Source of the DNA: Mycobacterium sp. GA-2829
GTDB lineage: Bacteria; Actinomycetota; Actinomycetes; Mycobacteriales; Mycobacteriaceae
Length of the DNA stretch: 64,000 bases
Direction of reading: 5' to 3'
Assembly (NCBI RefSeq): GCF_001499965.1
Contig: NZ_LQIT01000023.1
Coordinates: 164,868 to 228,867 of the forward strand
Shown here: positions 1 to 7,969 of the stretch, one piece after another
How the letters are laid out: each line of letters opens with the position of its first letter
How positions within the stretch are numbered: the stretch's first letter is position 1
Notes under the pieces: model-generated
Told to the model about the DNA's origin: nothing
Database searches by the model: none
Seen by the model: the letters and a program-made list of their open reading frames with translations, nothing else
Program-made: the position numbers and the translations under genes

Positions 1-303
1 TTCATGTGGGACGACCTGGTGCGCGGGGCGATCGGCGCGATCATCCTCGTCGACGTGCGTCGCCTGCAGGACAGTTTCGCCGCGGTCGACTTCTTCGAGG
101 CCCGAAAGCTGCCGTTCCTCGTGGCGGTCAACGAGTTCGACGGTGCGCCACGGCATCCCACCCAGGCCGTGCGCAAGGCCCTGGCGCTGCCCGACCACAT
201 CCCGGTGATCACCGTCGACGCGCGCAGTCGTGAATCCGCCAAGGCCGCGCTGATCGCGATCACCGAGTACTCGCTGCACAGCCTGTCGGCGCTCCCGGGC
301 TGA
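1..303 (+). CDS. Roadblock-operon small GTPase (MfpB/CvnD type), C-terminal part
   Basis: This is the last 100 codons of a gene whose start lies before the window, so the P-loop is not visible. What remains fits the distal half of a small Ras-like GTPase: a hydrophobic strand ending in VDVRR, then VAVNEFDG where the guanine-specificity motif (N/TKxD) is expected, and VITVDARSRES near the third strand. In actinobacteria this GTPase is the last core member of the conserved roadblock/histidine-kinase operon and is followed by mfpA in mycobacteria; the same order is seen here with a one-base gap. By family knowledge the GTPase works with the pentapeptide protein MfpA in protecting DNA gyrase. The NEFD substitution for NKxD is typical of this subfamily as I remember it. 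Confidence 0.85.
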   Translation, partial: FMWDDLVRGAIGAIILVDVRRLQDSFAAVDFFEARKLPFLVAVNEFDGAPRHPTQAVRKALALPDHIPVITVDARSRESAKAALIAITEYSLHSLSALPG

Positions 304-304
304 C

Positions 305-856
305 GTGGCCGAGTGGAGCGATGAGGAGTTCGTCGGCCGCGACTTCCGCGACGAGGATCTGAGCCGGCTGCGCACCGAACGCGTGGTGTTCGACGACTGC
401 GACTTCAGCGGGGTCGACATGTCGGAGTCCGAGCACGTCGGCTCGGCGTTCCGGAACTGCACCTTCCGGCGGGCAACGTTGTGGCACAGCACCTTTCGTC
501 ACTGCAGCATGCTGGGGTCGGTGTTCACGGAGACCCGGCTGCGGCCGGTGACACTGGTCGAGGTCGACCTGACGCTCGCGGTGCTCGGCGGGTGCGATCT
601 GCGGCGCGTCGAACTGTCCGACTGCCGGTTGCGTGAGGCCAACCTGGTCGGCGCCGATCTCCGCGAGGCGGTGCTGCGGCGCGCCGATCTGCAGGGCGCG
701 CGCATCCAGGACGCCCGACTCGAGAAGGCCGATCTGCGGGGTGCGCGCATCGATCCGACGCTGTGGACCACCGCCAAGGTGCGCGGCGCGCGGATCGACA
801 TCGACCAGGCGCTGGCCTATGCCGCCGCGCACGGACTCGACGTGCACGGCGGCTGA
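305..856 (+). CDS. mfpA: MfpA, pentapeptide-repeat gyrase-protecting protein
   Basis: The 183-residue protein is built almost wholly of pentapeptide repeats of the A(D/N)LxG type, for example ADLREAVLRRADLQGARI around residues 120-137, predicting a right-handed quadrilateral beta-helix that imitates B-form DNA. The length equals M. tuberculosis MfpA (183 residues). MfpA binds DNA gyrase and lowers fluoroquinolone susceptibility. A GTG start is used because it lies one base after the GTPase stop and begins MAEWSDEEF; coupling to the GTPase is likely. The C-terminal tail after about residue 165 is helical and could form the dimer interface known for the family. Confidence 0.92.
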   Translation: MAEWSDEEFVGRDFRDEDLSRLRTERVVFDDCDFSGVDMSESEHVGSAFRNCTFRRATLWHSTFRHCSMLGSVFTETRLRPVTLVEVDLTLAVLGGCDLRRVELSDCRLREANLVGADLREAVLRRADLQGARIQDARLEKADLRGARIDPTLWTTAKVRGARIDIDQALAYAAAHGLDVHGG

Positions 857-859
857 GGA

Positions 860-1213
860 TCACCGGCGTCCGCCCCCACCACGCCGCCCGCCACCCGGAA
901 GGTTGTTGTCGGGCCTTGCGCCTGGATTACCGGGGCGGCCGACGTCGAAATCGGGGGCGTCGACGTCGAGAAGAATGTCGACGCCCCAGTCGTCGCAGTA
1001 ATAGTCGTACTCGCACGGGTAGGGGTAGTACGTACCCGTGGTGCCGCCCGCGCCCCCGCCGGTGTTCGAGCCGCGAACGTCACCCTGCGCGCACACGGTC
1101 ACTCCGTTGGCGTTCGTGCAATCCGCCGCCGCCGGTGGGGTAGATGTCAGCGCGGCCAGTGGGAGGAGGGTGCCGGCGGACGCTGCGGCCAGCCAGCGCT
1201 GCGACGAGCGCAT
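860..1213 (-). CDS. Small secreted protein with four cysteines, paralogue of 1606-1971
   Basis: A 117-residue protein with a Sec signal peptide (MRSSQRWLAAASAGTLL, hydrophobic core, cleavage near AAA-DC). The mature part has four cysteines in two pairs, ADCTNANGVTVC and YPYPCEYDYYCDD, then an acidic VDILLDVDAPDFDV stretch and a Gly/Arg-rich tail. The cysteine layout and the YPYPCE motif are shared with the gene at 1606-1971, so the two are paralogues flanking a haemophore-like gene. It is the last gene of the three on this strand, nine bases after the preceding stop. There is no clear Shine-Dalgarno, so it is probably translated from the upstream message. I know of no function. Confidence 0.75.
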   Translation of the reverse strand: MRSSQRWLAAASAGTLLPLAALTSTPPAAADCTNANGVTVCAQGDVRGSNTGGGAGGTTGTYYPYPCEYDYYCDDWGVDILLDVDAPDFDVGRPGNPGARPDNNLPGGGRRGGGGRR

Positions 1214-1222
1214 GTTCGGCGA

Positions 1223-1579
1223 TCAGTTTGCGTCGCAACGATTACGGAAATCGACCATCGGCTGCCGGATGCCTTGGAGGTCCGTCTTCACCTGAGGGTT
1301 CGCGGTGGCGTATTCGGCGACGCGCACCCGCACCTCTTCCTTCGGTAGCCCCTTGAGGCTCGTGAAGAACGCGTTGACGTCCGGATGGGTGAACAGATAG
1401 GCCGATGTGGCCGCGGTGACGCCGGAGGAGACCCCCGACAGATCCGCTGCCGTGCAGTTCGGTGGCGGTGGGGGAGGCGGGGGTTGTGCCGCAGCGGTGG
1501 CGCCACCCCCAACGAGCGCTGCGCACATCGCGGCACCGACGGCGATCGAACCGCCGAAGGCGCGGAGTGTCCTTGTCAT
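1223..1579 (-). CDS. Haemophore-related secreted protein (MHB domain family)
   Basis: The 118-residue product starts MTRTLRAFGG, has a signal peptide ending near AAA-QPP, then a proline run (PPPPPPPP) and a helical domain. That domain carries the signature of mycobacterial haemophore-related proteins: a cysteine near the start (PNCTAADL), SAYLFTHPDVNAFF, VAEYATANPQVKTDLQGIRQP and a final Cys in FRNRC. The start is fixed by AAAGGAG at 1584-1590, four bases before the ATG; a longer frame to 1609 has no such site. The family includes Rv0203, a secreted haem binder, but many members lack proven haem ligands, so haem transport here is inference. It sits between two paralogous four-cysteine secreted proteins in one apparent operon. 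Confidence 0.85.
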   Translation of the reverse strand: MTRTLRAFGGSIAVGAAMCAALVGGGATAAAQPPPPPPPPNCTAADLSGVSSGVTAATSAYLFTHPDVNAFFTSLKGLPKEEVRVRVAEYATANPQVKTDLQGIRQPMVDFRNRCDAN

Positions 1580-1605
1580 GTCACTCCTTTCATAGGGGCC
1601 GGGTC

Positions 1606-1971
1606 TCATCGCCCGCCTCCGATTCCGCCGCCACCACCGGGGCGGTTGCCCGGGCGGCCGGGCCGGCCGAAGTCCGGTCTGTCGGGCCGGTCGCCGGAGT
1701 CGGGCGGCCGGACGTTGTCGTTGTCGTTGTCGTAGTCGAAGACCACCGAGACCCCGTCATTGCAGAGGTAGTCGTCCTCACACGGGTACGGGTACCACAG
1801 CTCCTGTTCGACGGGACCGGTGTCAGCGGTGCGGATCACGTTCTGACACATCGTGATTCCGTCGGTCTCGGTGCAGTCGGCGGAGGCGGACGGGGGTCCC
1901 GCCACAAGACTTGCCGACAGGATGGTCACCACCCCGGCACCAGTAGCCGCACAGCGTCGCAGAATTCGCAT
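1606..1971 (-). CDS. Small secreted protein with four cysteines, paralogue of 860-1213
   Basis: This 121-residue protein has a signal peptide (MRILRRCAATGAGVV, cleavage near ASA-DC) and a mature part with ADCTETDGITMC and YPYPCEDDYLCND, the same four-cysteine pattern as the gene at 860-1213. After the second pair come an Asp/Asn-rich stretch (FDYDNDNDNVRPPD) and a Pro/Gly/Arg tail. GGAGAGG lies just before the ATG at 1971. It is the first gene of the three-gene secreted cluster; 26 bases separate it from the haemophore-like gene. The acidic repeats could bind metal ions, but that is a guess. No characterised homologue is known to me. Confidence 0.78.
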   Translation of the reverse strand: MRILRRCAATGAGVVTILSASLVAGPPSASADCTETDGITMCQNVIRTADTGPVEQELWYPYPCEDDYLCNDGVSVVFDYDNDNDNVRPPDSGDRPDRPDFGRPGRPGNRPGGGGGIGGGR

Positions 1972-2135
1972 GGCCGGTCCTCTCCATTGAAGACGCCCTA
2001 CTGTCGGCAGCTTACGTCCGCGTGGATTCGATGGCGGCGAATCTTGCGGTCCGGAACGCCACTACTTGCGTCCGCAACGGTCCCTGGTCATCTCGTGCTT
2101 CACCAGCGAATACTGGGGCGGTCGAGGAGGTGGCC

Positions 2136-3587
2136 ATGACCGAGAGCTGCGATCTGTGCATCGTCGGCGCCGGTATCGCGGGTCTCAACGCCCTGTTCGC
2201 GGCGAGCCGGCATCTCGGACCCGATCAGCGCATCATCCTCGTCGACCGCAGATCCCGCGTCGGCGGTATGTGGGTCGACACGTATCCCTATGTGCGCCTG
2301 CATCAACCGCATGGGATGTTCACCGCGGGCGACATCGCGTGGACGCTGGGCCGGGAACGGTCCTACCTCGCGACGAAGGACGAGGTGCTCGACCACCTGC
2401 AGTACTGCCTCGACGAGATCCGTACCCGGGTGAAGGTCGACGAGTACTTCGGGTGGGAGATGACGGGCGACCAGGAAGTCGGCGGCCGGGTGTCGGTGAA
2501 ATGCCGGTCGGCAGCGGGGGAGGCGCTCGAGATCGATGCAGGCAAGCTCGTGAAGGCCTACGGGTTCCGCATCACCCCCAACGATCCACTGCCCACCTCG
2601 AGCGAGCGTGTGCGCTCGGTGTCACCGGATCACTGCGATGTGCGCGCCGGTGACATCGGGAACAGCGACAGCCCCGTGTGGGTGATCGGCGGTGGGAAGA
2701 CCGCGATGGACACCGCGCACGCCCTGATCACGCATCGCCCCGGGCGCGAGGTGAACCTCGTCGCGGGCGGCGGCACGTTCTTCAATTGCCGCGACAAGTT
2801 CTTCCCCGGCGGCGCCCGTCGCTGGTTCGGAGGCACTCCGGTCACCAGCTTCGCGACGGAGACGTCCCGCCGGTTCGACGGGACGAACGAGGACGACGTG
2901 TGGCGGTGGCACCGCGACCGGTGGGGCACCTGGCTCACCCCCGACACCAACAACTTCGTCCTGGGCGTGCTGTCCGACGACGAATGCCACACCATCACAA
3001 GGGGTTTGCACTCTGTGCACATGGACTACTTCGCCGACGTGGTCGACCGTGACGGCGGCGCGGAGATGGTGCTGCGCAGCGGTGCCCGGCTGCCGGTCAC
3101 GCCCGGGAGCTGGATCGTGAACTGTACGGGGTACGTCACTCATCGGGAGGATCCCTACGAACCGTACATGTCGGCGGGCGGTTCGGTGGTGTCGATCCAG
3201 GTCCGTTCGGCGACACTGCATCTGAGCTCGTACATGGGCTACTTCATGACACACATGCTGCTGTCGGGACGGCTGCCGGAGACCCCGCTCTACGAACTCG
3301 ACGTCCAGGCGCTGCAGCCCAAGTCGCGGACGGTGTTCCCCTACGCGTTGCTGACCCTTGCGCAGTACAACATCGGGCTCATGGCCGACGCGCTGCCGAC
3401 GAAGGTGTTCGCCGAGTGCGGCCTCGACTTCGACCGCTGGTATCCGCTGCCGCGCCGGATGATGAACACGGCCCGGTTCATGGTGACCCATCGGCGAGAG
3501 CGCGAGCACCAGCGCCAGGCGTTGGACGCCGTACGGGAGCGGTTCGACATCCGATGCGGCCCGTTGGATCACGCTGTAGTCACGTAG
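2136..3587 (+). CDS. FAD/NADPH-dependent monooxygenase-like oxidoreductase
   Basis: A 483-residue flavoprotein. The N terminus has the FAD Rossmann motif (CIVGAGIAGLNALFAA) with an aspartate-ended second strand (IILVDRRSRVGGMW). A second dinucleotide motif, WVIGGGKTAMDTAHAL near residue 186, matches the NADPH site of class B flavin monooxygenases, and IVNCTGYVTH is the ATG-like third motif. The consensus fingerprint of Baeyer-Villiger enzymes (FxGxxxHxxxW) is not obvious. The start is set by GAGGAGG at 2124-2130 five bases before the ATG; the frame is open further upstream but that part looks non-coding. It stands alone between the secreted cluster and a transglutaminase-like gene. Substrate unknown. 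Confidence 0.8.
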   Translation: MTESCDLCIVGAGIAGLNALFAASRHLGPDQRIILVDRRSRVGGMWVDTYPYVRLHQPHGMFTAGDIAWTLGRERSYLATKDEVLDHLQYCLDEIRTRVKVDEYFGWEMTGDQEVGGRVSVKCRSAAGEALEIDAGKLVKAYGFRITPNDPLPTSSERVRSVSPDHCDVRAGDIGNSDSPVWVIGGGKTAMDTAHALITHRPGREVNLVAGGGTFFNCRDKFFPGGARRWFGGTPVTSFATETSRRFDGTNEDDVWRWHRDRWGTWLTPDTNNFVLGVLSDDECHTITRGLHSVHMDYFADVVDRDGGAEMVLRSGARLPVTPGSWIVNCTGYVTHREDPYEPYMSAGGSVVSIQVRSATLHLSSYMGYFMTHMLLSGRLPETPLYELDVQALQPKSRTVFPYALLTLAQYNIGLMADALPTKVFAECGLDFDRWYPLPRRMMNTARFMVTHRREREHQRQALDAVRERFDIRCGPLDHAVVT

Positions 3588-3690
3588 CGCTGGTCGAACA
3601 CGGTTTCGATCAAATACCGCCACGGCGGACACATGTGTAATTCGGCGGGCTCGTGCTGCGGTGACCGGCGATCCCGACAAGACTGTGCCG

Positions 3691-4509
3691 ATGTCCCGCG
3701 ACACCATGAGCCGCACCGTCGGCGCCGAGCTCGAGATCGAGGTCACCGCGCCCACCACCCTGGAGTTCCAGATCGCGTTGGCCGCGCAGCCCGGCGCCGA
3801 GATCACCGAGACGCTGTCCTTCGCCCACGACGGTACTCCGGTCGAGGCGACGGAGTTGATCGGTGAGCACGGCACCCGCATCCACAAGTTCGACGCCGCC
3901 ACCGGAATGGTGACCGCGTCCTACTCCGCGACCATCACCGGCTTCGCCGAGCCGCCCGAGGTCCGCGAGATCGACCTGTCGACCTACCTGCGGCCCAGTC
4001 GATACGCCGAAGCGGACAAGTTCTTCGGTTTCGCCGCAACGGAATTCGGTGACATCGACGACCCGGCGGCGTTGCTGGAGCGGGTGTCATCGTGGGTGGG
4101 GTCGCGGCTGGACTACGTCCCCGGCTCGAGCGACCCGATCGACGGCGCCGCCGACACGCTGCTGGCCGGCGCGGGGGTGTGCCGCGACTACGCCCACCTC
4201 GTGATCGCGCTGCTGCGGGCGGTCAACGTCCCGGCCCGGCTGGTGTCGGTCTACGCGCCCGGCTGCAGCCCGATGGACTTCCACGCCGTGGCAGAGGCGT
4301 TCGTCGACGGGCGGTGGCGGGTGGTCGATGCGACGTGTCTGGCGCCGCGTCAGTCGCTGGTGCGCATCGCGACCGGTCGCGACGCCGCTGACACGGCGTT
4401 CCTGGACAACCACGACGGCGCGATCACGCTGAAGAACATGACCGTCACCGCGATCGTCGACGGCGATCTGCCGCGGGATTCGGTCAGCGAGCTGGTCACG
4501 CTGCGCTGA
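3691..4509 (+). CDS. Transglutaminase-like cysteine protease superfamily protein
   Basis: A 272-residue cytoplasmic protein with an N-terminal beta-rich domain (ELEIEVTAPTTLEFQIAL) and a transglutaminase-like core. The catalytic triad is visible: Cys in GAGVCRDYAHL (about residue 164), His in MDFHAVAEAFV (198) and Asp in WRVVDATCL (213). The family includes Rv2569c-type proteins of M. tuberculosis; cellular role not established. The start is uncertain: GTG at 3661, ATG at 3691 and ATG at 3706 are all in frame and none has a convincing Shine-Dalgarno; 3706 begins the conserved MSRTVGAELEIEV. It appears monocistronic. Confidence 0.82.
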   Translation: MSRDTMSRTVGAELEIEVTAPTTLEFQIALAAQPGAEITETLSFAHDGTPVEATELIGEHGTRIHKFDAATGMVTASYSATITGFAEPPEVREIDLSTYLRPSRYAEADKFFGFAATEFGDIDDPAALLERVSSWVGSRLDYVPGSSDPIDGAADTLLAGAGVCRDYAHLVIALLRAVNVPARLVSVYAPGCSPMDFHAVAEAFVDGRWRVVDATCLAPRQSLVRIATGRDAADTAFLDNHDGAITLKNMTVTAIVDGDLPRDSVSELVTLR

Positions 4510-4598
4510 CACGTTCGCCCGGTGCTTGCGATGAGCAAGACATCGGAGGCTTCTCGGTCCCGCGGGCTCGTTCCGCGTCGGCGCCGCTGCGGCGGTGT

Positions 4599-4604
4599 TA
4601 CTGT
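4599..4604 (+). promoter_or_regulatory. Putative -10 box of the DyP operon
   Basis: TACTGT fits the mycobacterial TANNNT -10. A start about seven bases on would leave a leader of roughly 25 bases carrying AGAGGAG (4624-4630) before the ATG at 4637. It is the only such box in the 127-base gap upstream of the four-gene operon. Confidence 0.4.
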
Positions 4605-4636
4605 CCGGCCATCGGGTGCGAGCAGAGGAGCCGAGA

Positions 4637-5197
4637 ATGTCGGCAACCGATCAAGATTGGGCACATCCCGCCGCGATGGCGATTCCTCGCGAGGGGTATC
4701 TCGAGCTCGAGCGCGGACGCTACGGTCCGGTCTTCCCCCGCACACCGGCCTGCTACGGATTCTCGATCATCGCGAAGGTCAAGGAGGGCCGCGAGGAGGC
4801 CGTCCGCGCCTACGGTAAGCAGATCGAGGAGGCCGTCGCGGGCAGTCCAGACGTCCTGGCTCCGTTGCGCCTGCACTATCTGCGCTGGGTGCTCTTCGAC
4901 GTCGGGTCCGGGTTGCACTTCCAGTACCAGGGGATTTTCGACACCGACTTCGACAAGTACACCGAGGACGCCGTCCAGCTGTTCAGCCAGACCGGGATCA
5001 CCACGGTGTTCACCAATCTCGAGGGTTTCCCGGAGGACTGGAAGGAGAACCCGGAGGCCTTCGTGAAGTTCGTTCGCGAACACCACTATCCGAGCTTCCT
5101 CGAGTACGGCGAGTACCCGTTCGTCACCGCGGACGAGATCAAGAAGGCGCTCCGGCTCAAGGCGGCCTTCTCCACCATGCTCGACCAGATGCAATGA
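4637..5197 (+). CDS. Uncharacterised protein, first gene of the DyP peroxidase operon
   Basis: A 186-residue cytoplasmic protein without signal peptide. AGAGGAG at 4624-4630 places the ATG. After an N-terminal segment (PREGYLELERGRYGPVFPRTP) there is an alternating pattern (CYGFSIIAKVKEGREEAVRAY, then HYLRWVLFD, then HFQYQGIFDTDFDKYTEDA) that reads like beta-alpha-beta units of a ferredoxin-like dimeric alpha/beta barrel; the C-terminal third is helical and rich in Phe, Tyr and Glu. I do not recognise a named family. Its stop overlaps the next start by four bases, so it is made with the SnoaL-like protein and the peroxidase. A barrel fold next to a DyP peroxidase could suggest a peroxidase accessory or lipid/haem handling protein, but this is inference. 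Confidence 0.7.
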   Translation: MSATDQDWAHPAAMAIPREGYLELERGRYGPVFPRTPACYGFSIIAKVKEGREEAVRAYGKQIEEAVAGSPDVLAPLRLHYLRWVLFDVGSGLHFQYQGIFDTDFDKYTEDAVQLFSQTGITTVFTNLEGFPEDWKENPEAFVKFVREHHYPSFLEYGEYPFVTADEIKKALRLKAAFSTMLDQMQ

Positions 5198-5622
5198 ACA
5201 CCACCGTCGCAGACGAACCGGTCGACGTCGCCCGCCGGTACGTCGCAGCGTTCAACGGCGGGGACGTCGACGCGATGGCCGCCTGCTTCACCGATTCGGG
5301 CAGCATCCTCGACGGGATGGCACCCCACCTGTGGCAGGGTGCCACGGCACCGCGCGACTGGTACTCCGACGTCATGGCCGAGAGCGAACATCTCGGCGCA
5401 ACAGGATATTTCGTTGAACTGGCCGCGCCCGCCCACAATGCTGTCACCGGGGACGACGCCTACGTCGTGCTCCCGGCGACCATGTCGTTCGACCTGCGCG
5501 GCCGCCGCATGGTGCAGACCGGCGCCTCGCTGACCTTCGCGTTGCACCGCCGTGGTCCGTCATGGCTCATCGCGGGCTGGGCATGGACCAAGGGCGCGCC
5601 GGCCGAACCCGCAGTGACGTGA
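5194..5622 (+). CDS. SnoaL/NTF2-like domain protein
   Basis: The 142-residue sequence has the cone-shaped NTF2-like pattern: an N-terminal helix (DVARRYVAAFNGGDVDAMAACF), then TDSGSILDGM, and curved beta strands (DAYVVLPATMSFDLRGRRMVQTG) closing with WLIAGWAWTKG. Such domains act as isomerases, cyclases, hydrolases or simple binding cups, and no catalytic residue can be assigned. The ATG overlaps the previous stop (ATGA at 5194-5197) and ten bases separate it from the peroxidase gene, which indicates translational coupling. Confidence 0.78.
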   Translation: MNTTVADEPVDVARRYVAAFNGGDVDAMAACFTDSGSILDGMAPHLWQGATAPRDWYSDVMAESEHLGATGYFVELAAPAHNAVTGDDAYVVLPATMSFDLRGRRMVQTGASLTFALHRRGPSWLIAGWAWTKGAPAEPAVT

Positions 5623-5632
5623 AGGACGCCAC

Positions 5633-6952
5633 GTGCTCGAACTCGACGACATCCAGCACATCCTGCTGACCCGAACGCCCGCGCTGACCGGACGTTATGA
5701 GTTCCTGACCTTCGACGAGCCCTCCGCGGGCCGGGCGTGGTTGTCCGAGCTGATCGACACGACGCAGTCCGCCGCGCAGGCGCGCGAGACCATGGATCGT
5801 TCGAAGCGTTGGGTCACGCTGGCGTTCACCTGGACCGGCCTGCGCGCGCTCGGCGTGTCCGACGAATCGCTGGCCACGTTCCCCGACGCCTTCCGCGAGG
5901 GGATGGCCGCGCGCGCCGACATCCTCGGCGACACCGGCGAGAGCGCACCGGAACACTGGACCGATGGCCTGGCGACCCCGGACCTGCACGCCATCGCGAT
6001 TCTGTTCGCCCGCGACGACGCCGAGTACCGGCGCTGCGTCGGCGAACACGACAAGCTGCTCGCACGCACGCCGGGGGTGCGGTCCATCTCGCACCTCGAC
6101 CTCAACGCCACCCCACCGTTCAACTACGCGCACGACCACTTCGGCTTTCGTGACCGGCTGTCGCAACCGGTGATGAAGGGATCCGGAGAGGAGCCGACGC
6201 CGGGCTCCGGTGCGCCGCTGGAGCCAGGGGAGTTCATCCTCGGCTACCCCGACGAGAACGGACCCGTCAGGGATCTTCCCCAGCCGGATGCATTGTCCCG
6301 CAACGGAAGTTATCTGGCCTACCGGCGGCTGCGCGAACACGTGGCCGTGTTCCGCGACTACCTGCGCGAACATGCGGACACTCCGGAGGGGCAGGAACTG
6401 CTCGCCGCGAAGTTCATGGGCCGCTGGCGCAGCGGCGCACCTTTGGTGCTCGCACCCAAAGCGGACGATCCGGACCTGGGAGCGGACCCACAGCGCAACA
6501 ACGATTTCGACTATCAGAAGATGGATCCGTTCGGCTACGCCTGTCCGCTCGGGGCGCACGCGCGCAGGCTCAATCCGCGCGACACCGCGCATTACATGAA
6601 CCGGCGGCGGATGATCCGGCGGGGCGCCACCTATGGGCCCGCGCTGCCGGAGGGGGCGCCCGACGACGGCGTCGATCGGGGCATCGCGGCGTTCATCATC
6701 TGCGCCGACCTGGTCCGGCAGTTCGAGTTCGCTCAGAACGTATGGATTAACGACAAGACGTTCCACGAGCTCGGGAACGAACACGACCCGATCTGCGGAA
6801 CGCAAGACGGCACACTGGAGTTCACCGTTCCGAAGCGGCCCATCCGCACGGTGCACAAGGGTCTGCCCGCCTTCACCACGCTGACCGGGGGCGGCTACTT
6901 CTTCCTACCCGGCATCGGCGGGTTGCGCCACCTCGCAAACCTGAGCGCCTGA
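5633..6952 (+). CDS. DyP-type haem peroxidase
   Basis: A 439-residue protein with the landmarks of dye-decolorizing peroxidases. The distal motif usually written GxxDG reads GFRDR at residues 171-175, keeping the catalytic Asp174 but with Arg for the final Gly. The proximal haem ligand is His309 in CPLGAHARRLNPRD, and the distal arginine lies in RRMIRRGATYG near residues 325-333. It ends with GTQDGTLEF and a short GYFFLPG motif. No Tat or Sec signal is present, so it is cytoplasmic unless carried by a partner; no encapsulin gene is nearby. It is the third gene of a compact four-gene operon. The GTG start follows the previous stop by ten bases. Substrate unknown. Confidence 0.85.
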   Translation: MLELDDIQHILLTRTPALTGRYEFLTFDEPSAGRAWLSELIDTTQSAAQARETMDRSKRWVTLAFTWTGLRALGVSDESLATFPDAFREGMAARADILGDTGESAPEHWTDGLATPDLHAIAILFARDDAEYRRCVGEHDKLLARTPGVRSISHLDLNATPPFNYAHDHFGFRDRLSQPVMKGSGEEPTPGSGAPLEPGEFILGYPDENGPVRDLPQPDALSRNGSYLAYRRLREHVAVFRDYLREHADTPEGQELLAAKFMGRWRSGAPLVLAPKADDPDLGADPQRNNDFDYQKMDPFGYACPLGAHARRLNPRDTAHYMNRRRMIRRGATYGPALPEGAPDDGVDRGIAAFIICADLVRQFEFAQNVWINDKTFHELGNEHDPICGTQDGTLEFTVPKRPIRTVHKGLPAFTTLTGGGYFFLPGIGGLRHLANLSA

Positions 6953-6961
6953 GAGACGACC

Positions 6962-7969
6962 ATGAGACCACCGGCACGCACTTACAACCAGAATCACGCC
7001 GCCCGGGCGCACGACGGGAAGCGGCGAATCAGCATCTACTGGACGTGGAGCTATCCCTGGGAGGCGCAACGCGATCCGGCGGCCATGGAGAACCGGTTCT
7101 CGACCATGACCGAGGTGCGCAACGTGTTGTGGCCGGCCTACGAGACCCCCGAATACGACGCCGCGATGTTCCTGCAGGGCATCGCGGGCACCCTCGAACT
7201 CTTCCACCGATCCGCGCTGGCCTTCCAACAGGTCGCCGAAGCCGCCACCGGCCATCCCGTCGCGGTGTTCCAACGGGTCGACCAGGCCGGCTACTTCCTG
7301 CCCATCGACGAGCGCATCCTCGCCGACGCCGACACCCTCATGGTGTTCGGACTCGACCACTTGCTGTCCGACCAGCACGCCGGTGCGGACGAGATTGCCG
7401 CGTTGACCCGCTGGCTGGAGCGCGAGGGCACCTGCCTGCTCCTCGCCCCGCACCATGACGTCGGGTTCACCGAGGACTACGGCCAACGGCAGATGGAGTA
7501 CGAACACCACGGTGACCGGCTCGTGCCGCGTCAGCAGCGCTTCGGCCAGTACACCCGGTCACTGATGGCGGCGCTCGGGGTGCCGGTGCGCAACGTCTGG
7601 GGCCTGCGCCCGGCTGTAGTGCCGGGCACCCGGGACATCGCGCCACTCAACGGTTCTCGTGACCTCGACACCACCGGACTGCTGACTGACGTCGCAACCT
7701 TGAACTTCCACCCGCACCTGCCGCACTACGAACTGACCGCGCCGGAGAGCGACGAGCTGCGGGTGCTGGGCCGTCAGCGCGTCGACCCCGACCGTCCGCA
7801 CCCGTTCACCGCGGCTGGGAACACCGAGTTCAACGCGCTGATCTGGATGCCGCCGACCGGAGCGCGGGCGGGTCACATCGTGTTGATCGACTCCACCCAC
7901 TTCACCACGCTGTTCGGCGGCACCGACAGTCTGCGACACCTTTGGCACAACCTCGCCACTATGACCTAG
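6962..7969 (+). CDS. Uncharacterised protein, last gene of the DyP operon
   Basis: A 335-residue soluble protein I cannot assign. It opens with KRRISIYWTWSYPWEAQRDP, has an alternating hydrophobic section (TLMVFGLDHLLSDQHAGADEIAALTRW then TCLLLAPHHDVGFTED) reminiscent of a Rossmann-like or class I amidotransferase-like fold, and a histidine-rich middle (LNFHPHLPHYEL). The last strand is HIVLIDSTHFTTLFGG. The clustered His and Asp residues (APHHD, HPHLPHY) could bind a metal; this is only suggested by composition. The start is nine bases after the peroxidase stop. Its stop codon shares the palindrome CTAG with the convergent hydrolase gene. Confidence 0.7.
   Translation: MRPPARTYNQNHAARAHDGKRRISIYWTWSYPWEAQRDPAAMENRFSTMTEVRNVLWPAYETPEYDAAMFLQGIAGTLELFHRSALAFQQVAEAATGHPVAVFQRVDQAGYFLPIDERILADADTLMVFGLDHLLSDQHAGADEIAALTRWLEREGTCLLLAPHHDVGFTEDYGQRQMEYEHHGDRLVPRQQRFGQYTRSLMAALGVPVRNVWGLRPAVVPGTRDIAPLNGSRDLDTTGLLTDVATLNFHPHLPHYELTAPESDELRVLGRQRVDPDRPHPFTAAGNTEFNALIWMPPTGARAGHIVLIDSTHFTTLFGGTDSLRHLWHNLATMT

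Noticed and set aside
2022..2135. Longer N terminus of the flavin monooxygenase
   Set aside because: GAGGAGG lies directly before the ATG at 2136 and the FAD motif follows at once; the upstream residues look non-coding.
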